This document shows, in pieces, positions 41,784-51,065 of a stretch of DNA of 64,000 bases. Below the pieces are notes generated by a model. That model was not told the DNA's origin, ran no database searches, and saw only the letters and a program-made list of their open reading frames with translations. A program made the translations under genes and the position numbers. Numbering within the stretch: position 1 is the first letter of the stretch; the number at the start of each line of letters is the position of its first letter. The DNA comes from Cytophagales bacterium. Lineage in GTDB: Bacteria; Bacteroidota; Bacteroidia; Cytophagales; Cyclobacteriaceae. The stretch is from positions 124,001 through 188,000 of the forward strand of contig JAWPMT010000007.1 of NCBI GenBank assembly GCA_033344775.1, written 5' to 3'.

Positions 41784-42749
41784 TTGACCAGTGACTTGCA
41801 TAAAGTTCCCTATTTGCTCAAAAACCCGATCACGCTGAATGATGCATTTGCGATGCTCGATCGCATTGGCACAAACGGTGATGCGACCGAGCGCTACTTG
41901 AGTACCATCTGTCTGGATATCCTGCGTGAGACCAGGAAAGAGCAGAAATTCTATGATGGACTGGTAAAAGTCTATGACACGGTGATCAAACAGCCGGAAC
42001 AGATTCCGGGTCTGGAAGTACGAAAGGTCAGTGCCTGTGCGATGAAAAAAGTGTTTTCTGAAGTGAGCTATGTCATCGAAGGGTGGGAAAATTTACCCAA
42101 AACTGGTGGTCATATCTTCATTTACAATCACTTGAAGAATCATCCTTACAATACCTTGCCCAACCAGTTTCAGATCACACTGGACTCTCACTTCATTAGC
42201 TCCATGGTCTTGTTTGAACAGTATGGAGATCCGGGAACACGCATTGTTAGGGTAGGACGTACCAGTGAGTATGGACATCAGAACTACTATGACCGACTTT
42301 CACATATCAATGTGTACACACCGGAATCAGAGCTAGCCGCAGACAAAGCCTACCTTAAGGAGCAAGCTAAACGAGAGTTTTTTCATAAGGCCACAGAAGA
42401 ACTTGCCTCTGGGCGAAATCTCATGATCAGCCCGGAAGGGACTTCCCTCTTGACTGAAGAATCTCCCGGACCATTTCGACCCGGCGCCTTCAAGTTGGCG
42501 TTAGAGTTGGAAAATGAACCACTCATTGTACCGGTTGCTGTGGCCAATTTCGACAAGCGATTGCGATATAATACCCTGAAATGCAAGATCTATCCTCCAT
42601 TCAAGATGAGTGATAAGGTTGAAAGTAAATGCGATAAGGAGGGCATGCGTGCCTTTTTAACCAACTATCAACAAGAATTCACACAAAAAGTAAGGGAAGC
42701 CGCAGCTCTGGAAGTAGATTCGCGCCGGGCCATGGCCGTTTCGGCCTGA
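41784..42749 (+). CDS. 1-acylglycerol-3-phosphate acyltransferase-like protein
   Basis: A 321-residue PlsC-fold protein starting at TTG, as no ATG lies nearer in frame. Motif I is atypical: FIYNHLKNHPYN has His116 and His120 but no Asp four residues on, the nearest being Asp134 in ITLDSHFISS. Motif III, ISPEGTSLL followed by FRPGAFKLALE, and motif IV, PLIVPVAVANF, are well formed. It most likely acylates lysophospholipid or a related glycerol compound. It lies 18 bases after the cyclic-nucleotide-fold gene and 7 before the SGNH hydrolase gene. There is no signal peptide. Confidence 0.78.
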   Translation: MTSDLHKVPYLLKNPITLNDAFAMLDRIGTNGDATERYLSTICLDILRETRKEQKFYDGLVKVYDTVIKQPEQIPGLEVRKVSACAMKKVFSEVSYVIEGWENLPKTGGHIFIYNHLKNHPYNTLPNQFQITLDSHFISSMVLFEQYGDPGTRIVRVGRTSEYGHQNYYDRLSHINVYTPESELAADKAYLKEQAKREFFHKATEELASGRNLMISPEGTSLLTEESPGPFRPGAFKLALELENEPLIVPVAVANFDKRLRYNTLKCKIYPPFKMSDKVESKCDKEGMRAFLTNYQQEFTQKVREAAALEVDSRRAMAVSA

Positions 42750-42756
42750 AGGATGA

Positions 42757-43374
42757 ATGAACGCTCCGGAGGACATACATTTTTACGACGAAGAGATCAA
42801 TTTACTTGAAGAGAAGATACAAGCACTACCGAAAGACAAACCGGTAGTTGCTTTCTATGGAAGTTCGTCCATTCGACTGTGGCTGAACATGGCGCGTGAT
42901 CTGGACCCGATGCCTTTGGTCAATCTGGGATTTGGCGGATCTTCCTACCCCTGGTGTTTGCATCATTTCAATCGTGTTTTCCATGAAGACTTCCATCCAA
43001 AAGAGATTGTACTCTACATCGGCGACAATGACCTGGGGCACGGTGCTACTTATGACGAGGTGATCGAAGGATACCATCTCATGAAGGCGAAAGTCCGGCA
43101 GCGCTATCCCGGCATGCTGATCCACTACATCAGCGTGAAACCCAGTCCTTTTAGGGATTACCTGATACCTACGATCAAAGCAGTCAATAAGACCATCAAA
43201 GAAGATATAGAGGCGGATGGTAATATGCGCTACATCAATGTTTTTGATGGCATGCTCGATGGCCACAATCCGGATACGACGTATTATCTATCCGATCTGC
43301 TTCATCTCAACCGCAGAGGCTATCAGGTCTGGAAACGGATCGTCAGGGAGCATTTCGGCTTGGATTCGGAATAG
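42757..43374 (+). CDS. SGNH/GDSL family hydrolase
   Basis: A 205-residue lipase/esterase-like protein. Block I is VAFYGSSSIRLW with the nucleophile Ser36 or 37, block II VNLGFGGSS, block III YIGDNDLGHG with the Asn, block V SDLLHLNRRGY with the Asp-x-x-His pair. The whole set matches a cytosolic SGNH enzyme acting on acyl or acetyl esters. No signal peptide is present. As the last gene of the patatin, cyclic-nucleotide-fold and acyltransferase cluster, it could finish a deacylation step. It ends 34 bases before a convergent lipoprotein gene. Confidence 0.85.
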   Translation: MNAPEDIHFYDEEINLLEEKIQALPKDKPVVAFYGSSSIRLWLNMARDLDPMPLVNLGFGGSSYPWCLHHFNRVFHEDFHPKEIVLYIGDNDLGHGATYDEVIEGYHLMKAKVRQRYPGMLIHYISVKPSPFRDYLIPTIKAVNKTIKEDIEADGNMRYINVFDGMLDGHNPDTTYYLSDLLHLNRRGYQVWKRIVREHFGLDSE

Positions 43375-43407
43375 ACATTTCCTTTTACTGACATCCTCAT
43401 CTTCTAC

Positions 43408-45258
43408 TTACTTCCGCTGAGCTTCTAATCCATTGGGCATGCCTTTCAAAGCAGGGTATTGTGATGCTGTCCCAAAATCCCAGACCAGGGGATCCCAGGT
43501 AATGTAGATGCCATTGGCAGTAGTTTGACCTTGTAGTTGCACCGTTCCAAGTCGCGTTCCACCAACTGATCTGGAAACCTCCGCCAGTTCTCCATCCCAA
43601 TAATTAGAAGCCGGAATACTGCCATTATTGGATCCGGAGAAACCTCCCACATAGGTACTAGCAGAATTAGACTCAAAGGAAGCAGCGGCGAATGTCGAGA
43701 CAATATTGCCGCTATTGCTGCCTAAAAAACCACCGGAATAAAATGTTGAAACGGTACCTTCGGCAATGACTTCTGAAGTGGTATAACAATTCGTAATGTT
43801 CCCTGAACCGGCCAGAAATGCCATGAACCCTCCAGTACCCGAACCGAAGCTTCTATTGGGACGAGACTGGACACTTCCACGTGAATAGCATGAAGAGATA
43901 TTGGCGGTACCGGAAAATCTACCCGTCAACAATCCAGTAAATCCACCAACCCACTGATTACCAATGACTGTGGCATCTGCATAACACCTGGAAATCTCGA
44001 TTTCTCCACCTGTAAAATTTGTGGATCCTAACATGCCGATCAATCCTCCAACGTTATTCCCATCTCGAGCGACAATGATCCCCGTGGCATAAGAATCTTC
44101 CACGATCCCGGTAGGACAGATCCCGATCAATAAGCCGCAGTAGCTCTTACTTTCGCTGATATTGCCCTGAACCGAACAGTCGGAAACCTTCCCCCGGCTC
44201 CACCCAATGAGCCCTGCGGTAAACTCGTTCCCGGAAACATCTTTGATCTCAATGTTCAGATTGCGCACTTCCGATGTGGTTGTGGTATAAGCTATGAGAG
44301 CAGAAAAATTGGTCGCTCGGTTGATATAGAGGTTCTTGATCGATAAGCCATTTCCTTCGAATACAAAATTAAAATCGGTGGTAGCATTGAGTCCAATAGG
44401 CAACCAGCCCTCACCTTCTGTCAATAACCTTTGTAGAGCACTGGATCGGTAGTCTGCGGGATCATCAAAATTCAATTCATTGACCAATTCAAAACCGTCG
44501 GTATTTGAAAAAGTATCCCGATGGTGTTCAAGACTTAGTCGATACAAGTCATCGATGGTTCTTATATCCACCAGGCCATCTTTGTCCTCATCCACCCAAT
44601 TGGTTTCTTCCGGAGCAAGTGCACGATACATGTAAGAAGCATTCAGGTCCCGGCCCAATTCATCGATGGCAATGATGAGATTACCAGAACTGGTCCCAGG
44701 TTCAAGATTCGATCTATCCAGGTTCACTTGAATTGTTTGGCTAGCTCCTGCACCGATACTTCCGGTTGGTACATTCAGTGAAATCCGTTCATCAGCAGCA
44801 ATGGCCCGATAGCTTACGCCTATGGTTCCGGTATTTTCAATGACTAATTCAGCTTGTTCCAAAGAAATACCAAAATCCAGTAAAGCAGGTGTTACAGTTA
44901 CATCAAAGTTTGGACTCAGTTCCAATGTCCTGCGCAGCAAGACTTGTGTGCCAGCAATCGTAATCTCATTGGCAGAAGCTTCACCGAAGCTTGGATGAGA
45001 AGCCGATACGCTTAAGGAGACGTCCCCTGTTGCTTCAAAGCTAACTTCAACAAGTCCTTCGCTATCCGATCGACCTTGAAAAGAAAAGTCATTGCTTGTG
45101 GTAATGGTCATTGAAGCTCCCTCAATAGCAGTTCCGGATGCCTGGTTTACCACACTGATTGTCACAGCAATGAACCTTGGTTCCTCTTCTTCGGTACAAC
45201 TTATAACAAAGAGTAACAGGAGGGAAACGCACGTTAGTACAAGAATTCTCATCATCAA
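43408..45258 (-). CDS. lipoprotein with BACON-like and GLUG repeats
   Basis: A 616-residue lipoprotein (lipobox VISC, Cys21). After an Ig-like region of about 90 residues and one BACON-type repeat (LELSPNFDVTVTPALLDFG to DRSNLEPGTSSGN), the C-terminal half carries GLUG-type repeats such as GGLIGMLGSTNFTGGEIEIS and VGGFTGLLTGRFSGTANISS. GLUG regions in Bacteroidota and Gram-positive surface proteins are linked to adhesion; the present protein is a shorter sibling of its neighbour, whose last 330 residues it resembles closely. Its start overlaps the stop of that gene by four bases. A surface role is inferred. Confidence 0.85.
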   Translation of the reverse strand: MMMRILVLTCVSLLLLFVISCTEEEEPRFIAVTISVVNQASGTAIEGASMTITTSNDFSFQGRSDSEGLVEVSFEATGDVSLSVSASHPSFGEASANEITIAGTQVLLRRTLELSPNFDVTVTPALLDFGISLEQAELVIENTGTIGVSYRAIAADERISLNVPTGSIGAGASQTIQVNLDRSNLEPGTSSGNLIIAIDELGRDLNASYMYRALAPEETNWVDEDKDGLVDIRTIDDLYRLSLEHHRDTFSNTDGFELVNELNFDDPADYRSSALQRLLTEGEGWLPIGLNATTDFNFVFEGNGLSIKNLYINRATNFSALIAYTTTTSEVRNLNIEIKDVSGNEFTAGLIGWSRGKVSDCSVQGNISESKSYCGLLIGICPTGIVEDSYATGIIVARDGNNVGGLIGMLGSTNFTGGEIEISRCYADATVIGNQWVGGFTGLLTGRFSGTANISSCYSRGSVQSRPNRSFGSGTGGFMAFLAGSGNITNCYTTSEVIAEGTVSTFYSGGFLGSNSGNIVSTFAAASFESNSASTYVGGFSGSNNGSIPASNYWDGELAEVSRSVGGTRLGTVQLQGQTTANGIYITWDPLVWDFGTASQYPALKGMPNGLEAQRK

Positions 45259-48050
45259 TCACGTTGTGCATTTAATCCTCCGGGCATATTTTTCAAAGCC
45301 GGATATTGGCTTGCCGATCCAAAATCCCAAACCTCGGTACTCCAGGTAGCATAGATTCCAGCATTGGTTGTGAGTGCTTGTAATTGCGTTGTGGTCTGCC
45401 CCAGAGCATCGCCCGTAGAGGTACTTTGTCCAGTCACCTCTGTATCCCAGTAATTAGAAGAAGATATGCTCCCATTATTAGCCCCTGAAAATCCACCAAA
45501 ATAACCAGCACTTGAGTTGGTGGTGAATGGTCCAGCGGCAAAAGAATTAGATATATCTCCGCTGTTATTCCCTAAAAAACTACCGGAGTAAAAAGTGGAA
45601 ATGGTCCCTTCGGCTGTCACTTCCGCCAGAGAATAACAATTATCTATTTTTCCAGCACCTCCCAGGAAGGATGTTATTCCACCGATACCTGAGCCAAAGC
45701 TGCTGTAAGGCTCCCCTTGAACGGTTCCCCGTGCATAACAAGATGAGATCGTAGCAGTCCCGGAAAATCGGCCAGTTAATATACCAAACAGACCTCCGAC
45801 CCATTGTCGGCCGATGACCGTCACATTGGCATAACTCTGTCTCAATACAATCTCGCCACTCGTGAAATTAGTGGACCCTAATAATCCAATCAACCCTCCG
45901 ACATTGTCAGCGTCACTTGCATTAATGATTCCTGTTGCATAAGAGTTTTCAATAGTCCCTTTCGGGTGGACACCAATCAATAGGCCACAATAATGTGAGC
46001 TTGTCGTGATATCTCCGGTAACTACGCAATTCGATACATCTCCATTGTTCCAACCTATCAACCCTGCCGAATACTGACTTCCGGAGAGGAACTTGATTTC
46101 CACTGTCAGGTTCTGTACTTCAGCAAATTCAGTAGTAGCTGCAATCAAGGCCGTGTAATTTGTAGTTCGATTGATCAAGAGATTGGAAATGGTAAAACCA
46201 TTCCCCTCCAAAGTGGCGTCAAAATTTCCATCGTCCAGTCCGATCGGCTTCCAGCCAAATCCTGTGGTGACTTCTGATTTCAGACTGATGTCGGAATAAT
46301 GATCATCATTTTCAAAATCCAGGTCTTGTGTCAATTCATATCCGGTAAAACCTGTGATTGGACCTCCGGAAAGCGTACTTCCATCTGCACTGAGGTCATT
46401 CCGAATATTATTAAGGTCATTGATGGTGAAAATTTCTATCAGTCCATCACCATCATCATCAGCATCTACAGCATCGGGGATACCATCATTATCTGCATCA
46501 TTACCAGCGCCATTCCCTACTACAGTCATGGCCACATCTAAGGTGGCATCACCTCCGTCACTGGTAAAAGAAACCTTTCCGGAATAGTCTCCATCTGCCA
46601 ATCCTGTTCGATCTATATTGACGTTGATATCAGAACTGCTTGCTGAGCTCACAGTACCGGAAGAAGAGGAAATACTTAGCCAGGACTCGTCGGTAGCTGC
46701 AGACCAATTAAGATCTTGAAGACCAGTATTTTCAATGGTTACAGACCGAAGGTCATCGGTTTCTCCAAAGGCAAGAAAGGTTGTGCTCAAGGTAAGCACT
46801 GGGGATTGGCTTGGTACATCCATGCTTACATTCAGGGTAGCCTCACCACCATTGCTGGAAATGGTAACAGTCGCCGTAAAATTGCCTTCATTTAGTGCTG
46901 CTCTACTGACATTCAATGTAAGGCCTTGACTTCCTGTTGGACTCACTGAGCCTGAACTTCTGGATAGCGTTAACCAACTATCTGATGATGTTGCAGTCCA
47001 TTCAAGGTCTGCATTTCCAGTATTGTTAATGGATACATCAAAGCTGTTCGTCTCTAGTCCGAAATTGAAGTTGGTCTCAGAAACCTCAAGGACTGGCTGT
47101 GCATTCCCGGCAACTACTTCCATGCTTAGGCTGATCGCAGCAGCGCCGCCATTTCCAGCAAAATTCACTGTTCCTGTATAAGATCCTGCTTCTAGATCCG
47201 TACGGTTAACGTTTACCGTAATCGATTGATCTTCTGTTGGGTTCAGGCTACCACTGACATCAGACAGGGTGATCCACGAATCGCTGACCGAAGCAGTCCA
47301 TTCCAGTGTTTTTTCTCCCGTGTTACTGATCTCTAAACTTCGAGAAGTGGTTTCGGTACCATAACCCAAAGTTGTTTGATCGACAGACAATACTGCCGCA
47401 GATGCATCCAGGACTGTTATCAGTACATTCACCACGGCAGATCCCCGATTGGGTACATTGATGATGATCTGCTCTGTCAATTCACCAACTGTCAAGCCGG
47501 ACCGATCAATAGTTACCCTGATAACTGAGGTGTTTTGTGCACCAATACGACCTGTATTTGGAGAGGCTGTGACAAAGTCGGCGCTGGTAGTCACGGTGAA
47601 ATCCAACTCACCATTCCTGAGATTGGTGACATTGAAACTCTCCTGAGAAGAAGAGCTACCAAAGTCCAGATCGATCAAACTCAACTCCAGAGGTACAATA
47701 GGATCGAGGGCAACGTCTGCGTCCGTTTCACCACCTGGCTCCACCCTGACATTGGAATTTTCGTCTGTTTGGAATTCAGGATGGCTGTATTGTAAAGTGT
47801 AGCCATTGGTATTGGACTCCACGACAAAAGCAAAACGACCGTCACTCCCGGTAACCTTTTCTTCGTTGGTGCCCGAAATAGTTACCGTCGCCCCGGCGAT
47901 AGGTTCGTTGTTGAACTGACTATTGGTCACGATACCCGAGATGGTTCCTTCGGTGAGGAGCGGTGTTTCCTCGCAGGCGTCCAATATGGCCAGGCTTATC
48001 AGGCCCAACAGGACAATCAATGGTTTGATGTATTTCTTTTTCGTGTTCAT
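45255..48050 (-). CDS. large lipoprotein with four BACON-type repeats, TSP3-like linker and GLUG repeats
   Basis: A 931-residue lipoprotein (lipobox ILDAC). From the N-terminus: a carboxypeptidase-regulatory-like Ig fold with ATVTISGTNEEKVTGSDG; four BACON/ASH-type repeats of about 95 residues each, recognisable by DFG/GYG, TGxxxLxWxAxxSDSWLTLS and the VNVNRTDLEAGSYTG phrase; a calcium-binding-like DADNDGIPDAVDADDDGDG linker; and a GLUG-repeat region from about residue 600 to the end. The latter matches the neighbouring 616-residue protein through its whole length, so one gene is a tandem duplicate with domain loss or gain. It follows the DUF5683 gene by 22 bases. Confidence 0.87.
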   Translation of the reverse strand: MNTKKKYIKPLIVLLGLISLAILDACEETPLLTEGTISGIVTNSQFNNEPIAGATVTISGTNEEKVTGSDGRFAFVVESNTNGYTLQYSHPEFQTDENSNVRVEPGGETDADVALDPIVPLELSLIDLDFGSSSSQESFNVTNLRNGELDFTVTTSADFVTASPNTGRIGAQNTSVIRVTIDRSGLTVGELTEQIIINVPNRGSAVVNVLITVLDASAAVLSVDQTTLGYGTETTSRSLEISNTGEKTLEWTASVSDSWITLSDVSGSLNPTEDQSITVNVNRTDLEAGSYTGTVNFAGNGGAAAISLSMEVVAGNAQPVLEVSETNFNFGLETNSFDVSINNTGNADLEWTATSSDSWLTLSRSSGSVSPTGSQGLTLNVSRAALNEGNFTATVTISSNGGEATLNVSMDVPSQSPVLTLSTTFLAFGETDDLRSVTIENTGLQDLNWSAATDESWLSISSSSGTVSSASSSDINVNIDRTGLADGDYSGKVSFTSDGGDATLDVAMTVVGNGAGNDADNDGIPDAVDADDDGDGLIEIFTINDLNNIRNDLSADGSTLSGGPITGFTGYELTQDLDFENDDHYSDISLKSEVTTGFGWKPIGLDDGNFDATLEGNGFTISNLLINRTTNYTALIAATTEFAEVQNLTVEIKFLSGSQYSAGLIGWNNGDVSNCVVTGDITTSSHYCGLLIGVHPKGTIENSYATGIINASDADNVGGLIGLLGSTNFTSGEIVLRQSYANVTVIGRQWVGGLFGILTGRFSGTATISSCYARGTVQGEPYSSFGSGIGGITSFLGGAGKIDNCYSLAEVTAEGTISTFYSGSFLGNNSGDISNSFAAGPFTTNSSAGYFGGFSGANNGSISSSNYWDTEVTGQSTSTGDALGQTTTQLQALTTNAGIYATWSTEVWDFGSASQYPALKNMPGGLNAQRD

Positions 48051-48072
48051 GGCTAATTAGATGTGAGAGTCC

Positions 48073-48942
48073 TTAAAATCTGAATCCAAGTGTGAGTCCA
48101 TCTCTGCTGGCGTACAATCTTGCTGTTTTACTGTAGTCGTACTTCTTGGCTCCTTTGGTGTTCATGGCGTCGATCACTGCCCAGATCCACATCCCTCCAG
48201 CTGCGGATAGGCCTATGTTTCGATACAGGGCTGCGTTATCGGCATTATCTCTATAAGCCCGGATCAGGTCAATGTTATTTGTTTCCTGGGATTTGCGGGA
48301 GTTGTCTGAGCGACGGGATTCAAAAAAAATAGAAGCTCCTCCGGCCGCTATTACTCCTCCCATGAAAATGACGCCTTTCGTGTTGGTCTTCTTATGGAAT
48401 TGGCCCCAGCCCGGCACTAATAATGATCGCCACCCGGCTGACCAACCATATGTATTGGTATAGTGGGGGGTAATCGGATCGAATTTCTTGTAGCCGTTAA
48501 GGTCTGGATCCTGAAAAGCAAATAGGATCTGTACCTGATGTTTGCCAGTTGCCGATCGGGAATAATTTTCATCAATCCGGGAGCTCAGGCTCCTGATTTT
48601 CTGAGTCACCTCATCGTCACATTCGAATTTTGAGGCACCGGTGGTTTCCCCATTTTGAAATTCATCCAATAAATAATTTCTGCAGGTAGAATTGATTTCC
48701 TTGAAACTCGGCAAACTGGTAAGGAAGTCCATAATCGCCTGTCCCTGAGCATCTGTATAGGTATCTCCCTCCCCTCTACCAATCTGATATTGATAGATCT
48801 GATCTGAAGGTACTTTGGGAAACTGTCCACGTAACCAGGGTTTTTCATCCAGATCTATGCGCTGGGCCTGGGTATAAAATGGACCAAATAAGCCAATAAG
48901 TAGGCCAACAAAAACAATGATCAAAGGGTATTTTGATTTCAT
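48073..48942 (-). CDS. DUF5683 family membrane/envelope protein
   Basis: A 289-residue protein. A signal-anchor segment (LIIVFVGLLIGLFGPFYTQAQ) is followed by an N-terminal region with a run QYQIGRGEGDTYTDAQGQAI that recalls LPP20-type lipoproteins, and by the DUF5683 signature RSLLVPGWGQFHKKTNTKG at about 172-190, with membrane-like stretches GVIFMGGVIAAGGASIFF and GLSAAGGMWIWAVIDAM. Its role is unknown. It lies two bases after the caspase-like gene and 22 bases before the large BACON/GLUG lipoprotein, a context that suggests an envelope platform. Confidence 0.8.
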   Translation of the reverse strand: MKSKYPLIIVFVGLLIGLFGPFYTQAQRIDLDEKPWLRGQFPKVPSDQIYQYQIGRGEGDTYTDAQGQAIMDFLTSLPSFKEINSTCRNYLLDEFQNGETTGASKFECDDEVTQKIRSLSSRIDENYSRSATGKHQVQILFAFQDPDLNGYKKFDPITPHYTNTYGWSAGWRSLLVPGWGQFHKKTNTKGVIFMGGVIAAGGASIFFESRRSDNSRKSQETNNIDLIRAYRDNADNAALYRNIGLSAAGGMWIWAVIDAMNTKGAKKYDYSKTARLYASRDGLTLGFRF

Positions 48943-48944
48943 GA

Positions 48945-50174
48945 TTAACTTCTTTTTCGGACGATTGCCAAAGGTTGCTGATGGGAGTACTGACCAGTGA
49001 TGACTGGAGTCTGATGGTTGTTAGTGAATTCCTTTACTTTTTTGCTGGTGTAATCGAAGGATTCGGTCACGGAAATTATTTGATCGCCGTTGTAATCAGC
49101 AGCTCCGCGAAGGCCTTCGATGAAATAATAGCTGAATATGCCCTGCCGCTTGCCACGGAATTCCAACGATGTTTCTTCCCCTTTGGAGGAGAGGAAAAAA
49201 ACAGAGCCTTTTGGTGCGTTTTGCAAAGCCTGGTAGAACTGAGTGGTGCTTTCAAGGGAGGCAATGCTTTTATAGCCTGGAGGTGGTGCATCTTCTATGA
49301 CGGCATACTTATTCCCCAGGATCTTATTTTCTGCTTCTACCCTGATGGCCAGGCTTCCGGAGTGGCAGGCATCAATCATGCAGAGATTCAGCTTTGCCTT
49401 GGACTTGCGGATCTGGCTGCTCAAAAACCGGTGTGAGATCTCACCGCTCTGGGTAACGCCATAATCTTCTGCCAACAGGTTGGTCACTGTGCCGTGTCCG
49501 GAGAAATAAAACAGAAATACATCATTAGGCCCCACCTTTCCGGTAAATTGTTCCACAGCGAGGCGTATATCTGCACCTTTGGCTTGCTCATCCACAAACA
49601 ATCGGATTTGCTCATCAGGGAGTGCTCCCCCCTCCGGACTTTTCAGAAAAGCATAGATCTTGTAAGCGTCATCGTCACAATAGTTGAGGCGTATCCGTGA
49701 TTGGCGGTAATGGGATACGCCTACGATGACTGCCCAGATCTTATAATTGCCTAGCGACTCTAATATTTTTTGTTCTTCAGCAATGGCCTGCAATTGTCCC
49801 TCTAGTTCTTGAATTTTCGCTTCACTATTGGCGCTTGTTGCGGCATTATTCTGTTGCAGATTCTGGATGACCGACTGTAGGCTATCGGCTTCCGCATTGG
49901 CTGGTTTATCCTCGTCAAATGGGCTATTGAAATCATTACGGAATTCGTTGAAAAACTCTCCTTCTATGCCATTACCATTTTGCTTTTCCCATTGCTCATA
50001 AGCAGCATCGGCCTCCTTTTTCCAGTCGATGTAGTTGTGCTTCCAGTCTTGCCGATCACTCCACTTTTCGTACTGGCTGTTCAGACTTTGCTTGTAATTA
50101 TTGAAATTCTCCTGAGCAAATAGTCCAATGGAAAAGAAAGAAAGGGAGATAACTATACCTGTATATCGCCACAT
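48945..50174 (-). CDS. exported caspase-fold peptidase (C14 type)
   Basis: A 409-residue protein with a signal peptide (IVISLSFFSIGLFA-Q, cut near residue 20), a polar region and a coiled coil (about 95-140), then a caspase fold. The catalytic pair is His227 in YFSGHG and Cys270 in IDACHSGS; the p20 start is WAVIVGVSHY. The C-terminus contains FLSSKGEETSLEFRGKRQGIFSYYFIEGL, which fits the p10-like half. Exported caspase-like proteins are much less common than cytosolic ones. The gene lies between a secreted hypothetical protein and DUF5683, in a five-gene run with gaps of 6, 2, 22 and -4 bases. Confidence 0.9.
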   Translation of the reverse strand: MWRYTGIVISLSFFSIGLFAQENFNNYKQSLNSQYEKWSDRQDWKHNYIDWKKEADAAYEQWEKQNGNGIEGEFFNEFRNDFNSPFDEDKPANAEADSLQSVIQNLQQNNAATSANSEAKIQELEGQLQAIAEEQKILESLGNYKIWAVIVGVSHYRQSRIRLNYCDDDAYKIYAFLKSPEGGALPDEQIRLFVDEQAKGADIRLAVEQFTGKVGPNDVFLFYFSGHGTVTNLLAEDYGVTQSGEISHRFLSSQIRKSKAKLNLCMIDACHSGSLAIRVEAENKILGNKYAVIEDAPPPGYKSIASLESTTQFYQALQNAPKGSVFFLSSKGEETSLEFRGKRQGIFSYYFIEGLRGAADYNGDQIISVTESFDYTSKKVKEFTNNHQTPVITGQYSHQQPLAIVRKRS

Positions 50175-50180
50175 ACACCT

Positions 50181-50885
50181 CTAGTTTGGAGAATCTTCTG
50201 AAGGAACATCATCAACGAAATCAGAGATGCTTTGCATCCAATTCAGATTGGCTTCTGTTGCCGCCTGACTGTATTGGCTCATGGCAGCAGTAAGCGCTTG
50301 CTTGCGAGCGGCTTTGGCTTCTTCTTTCAAGACCAGAAAATACAACTGCATATTCACATTGCCTTTTTTCTCCGAGATCAACGCATAGCTTAACTCCAGC
50401 TGATTGGAAACATTGGCGCTGACTTCTGTCTTAAAGATTTCACCAAACTTGTCTACCGCTTCCTGGACCTGTTCTTTTCCGAGTCCCGTTCTACTATCGC
50501 GGAGTTCCCTATAGATCTCACCCCTTACATAGGCGTTTGTTCTTGAGGCATAAGAAGTGGCGGCATCATTGGAAGATTTTCGGTAGCAAGAGTTGGCAGA
50601 GAAGCAATCACGCTGATCTACAAAGATCTGTGGTTCATACAGCCCACTTTCAATTTTCTTATCGTGATCGTAAAGGGCTTCACCCATTGTTTTGGTTGAG
50701 GCATAGACGGTGTAGCCGCCTTTTTCCAAAGACTGGACCTTATCTTTGTAGATTTTATCCAGCTTCTTTTGAAGCTTTTGTTTTTGTTTGAGTTCCTTCA
50801 ATTCATTTTGAGCCAGGGCGTTTGATGAAAAGCACAGGATCAATACAAGAGACAAGAAGCTTGGGAGATAGGCACTCGATTTCAT
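50181..50885 (-). CDS. secreted hypothetical protein, weakly LPP20-like
   Basis: A 234-residue protein from the ATG that gives the best signal peptide (SAYLPSFLSLVLILCFSSNALA-Q). Two in-frame starts upstream (50906 ATG, 50912 TTG) are possible. The mature part is rich in Lys, Gln and Ala and helical, with a Cys pair in RDCFSANSCYRK (positions about 93-98 of this start), and TNAYVRGEIYREL and LSYALISEKKG recall LPP20-type lipoproteins weakly. First gene of the five-gene run, six bases before the caspase-like gene. Function unknown. Confidence 0.75.
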   Translation of the reverse strand: MKSSAYLPSFLSLVLILCFSSNALAQNELKELKQKQKLQKKLDKIYKDKVQSLEKGGYTVYASTKTMGEALYDHDKKIESGLYEPQIFVDQRDCFSANSCYRKSSNDAATSYASRTNAYVRGEIYRELRDSRTGLGKEQVQEAVDKFGEIFKTEVSANVSNQLELSYALISEKKGNVNMQLYFLVLKEEAKAARKQALTAAMSQYSQAATEANLNWMQSISDFVDDVPSEDSPN

Positions 50886-51065
50886 GCGGTGACATTTTGA
50901 TTTCATTAGCAAATGAAGATCGAAATATCAAGGGATCACAAGAGGAACCATACCGTATGATGAGGTGGGTAATTCTGCTGTTTAAGGTGGGGTTTTTTCT
51001 GATAAAGCACCTAAACCCTTATCAATCACTAATCATTGTCTTCGTACAAAAGGGCTGAACAGGGG

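Noticed and set aside
43408-48050. CRISPR or DNA-repeat array
   Set aside because: The periodicity is at protein level (BACON and GLUG domains); no short identical DNA repeats with spacers are seen.
50822-51058. Plus-strand frame of 78 codons between the secreted protein and the response regulator
   Set aside because: Its first part is antisense to the signal-peptide region of the gene at 50181-50885; nothing else supports it.
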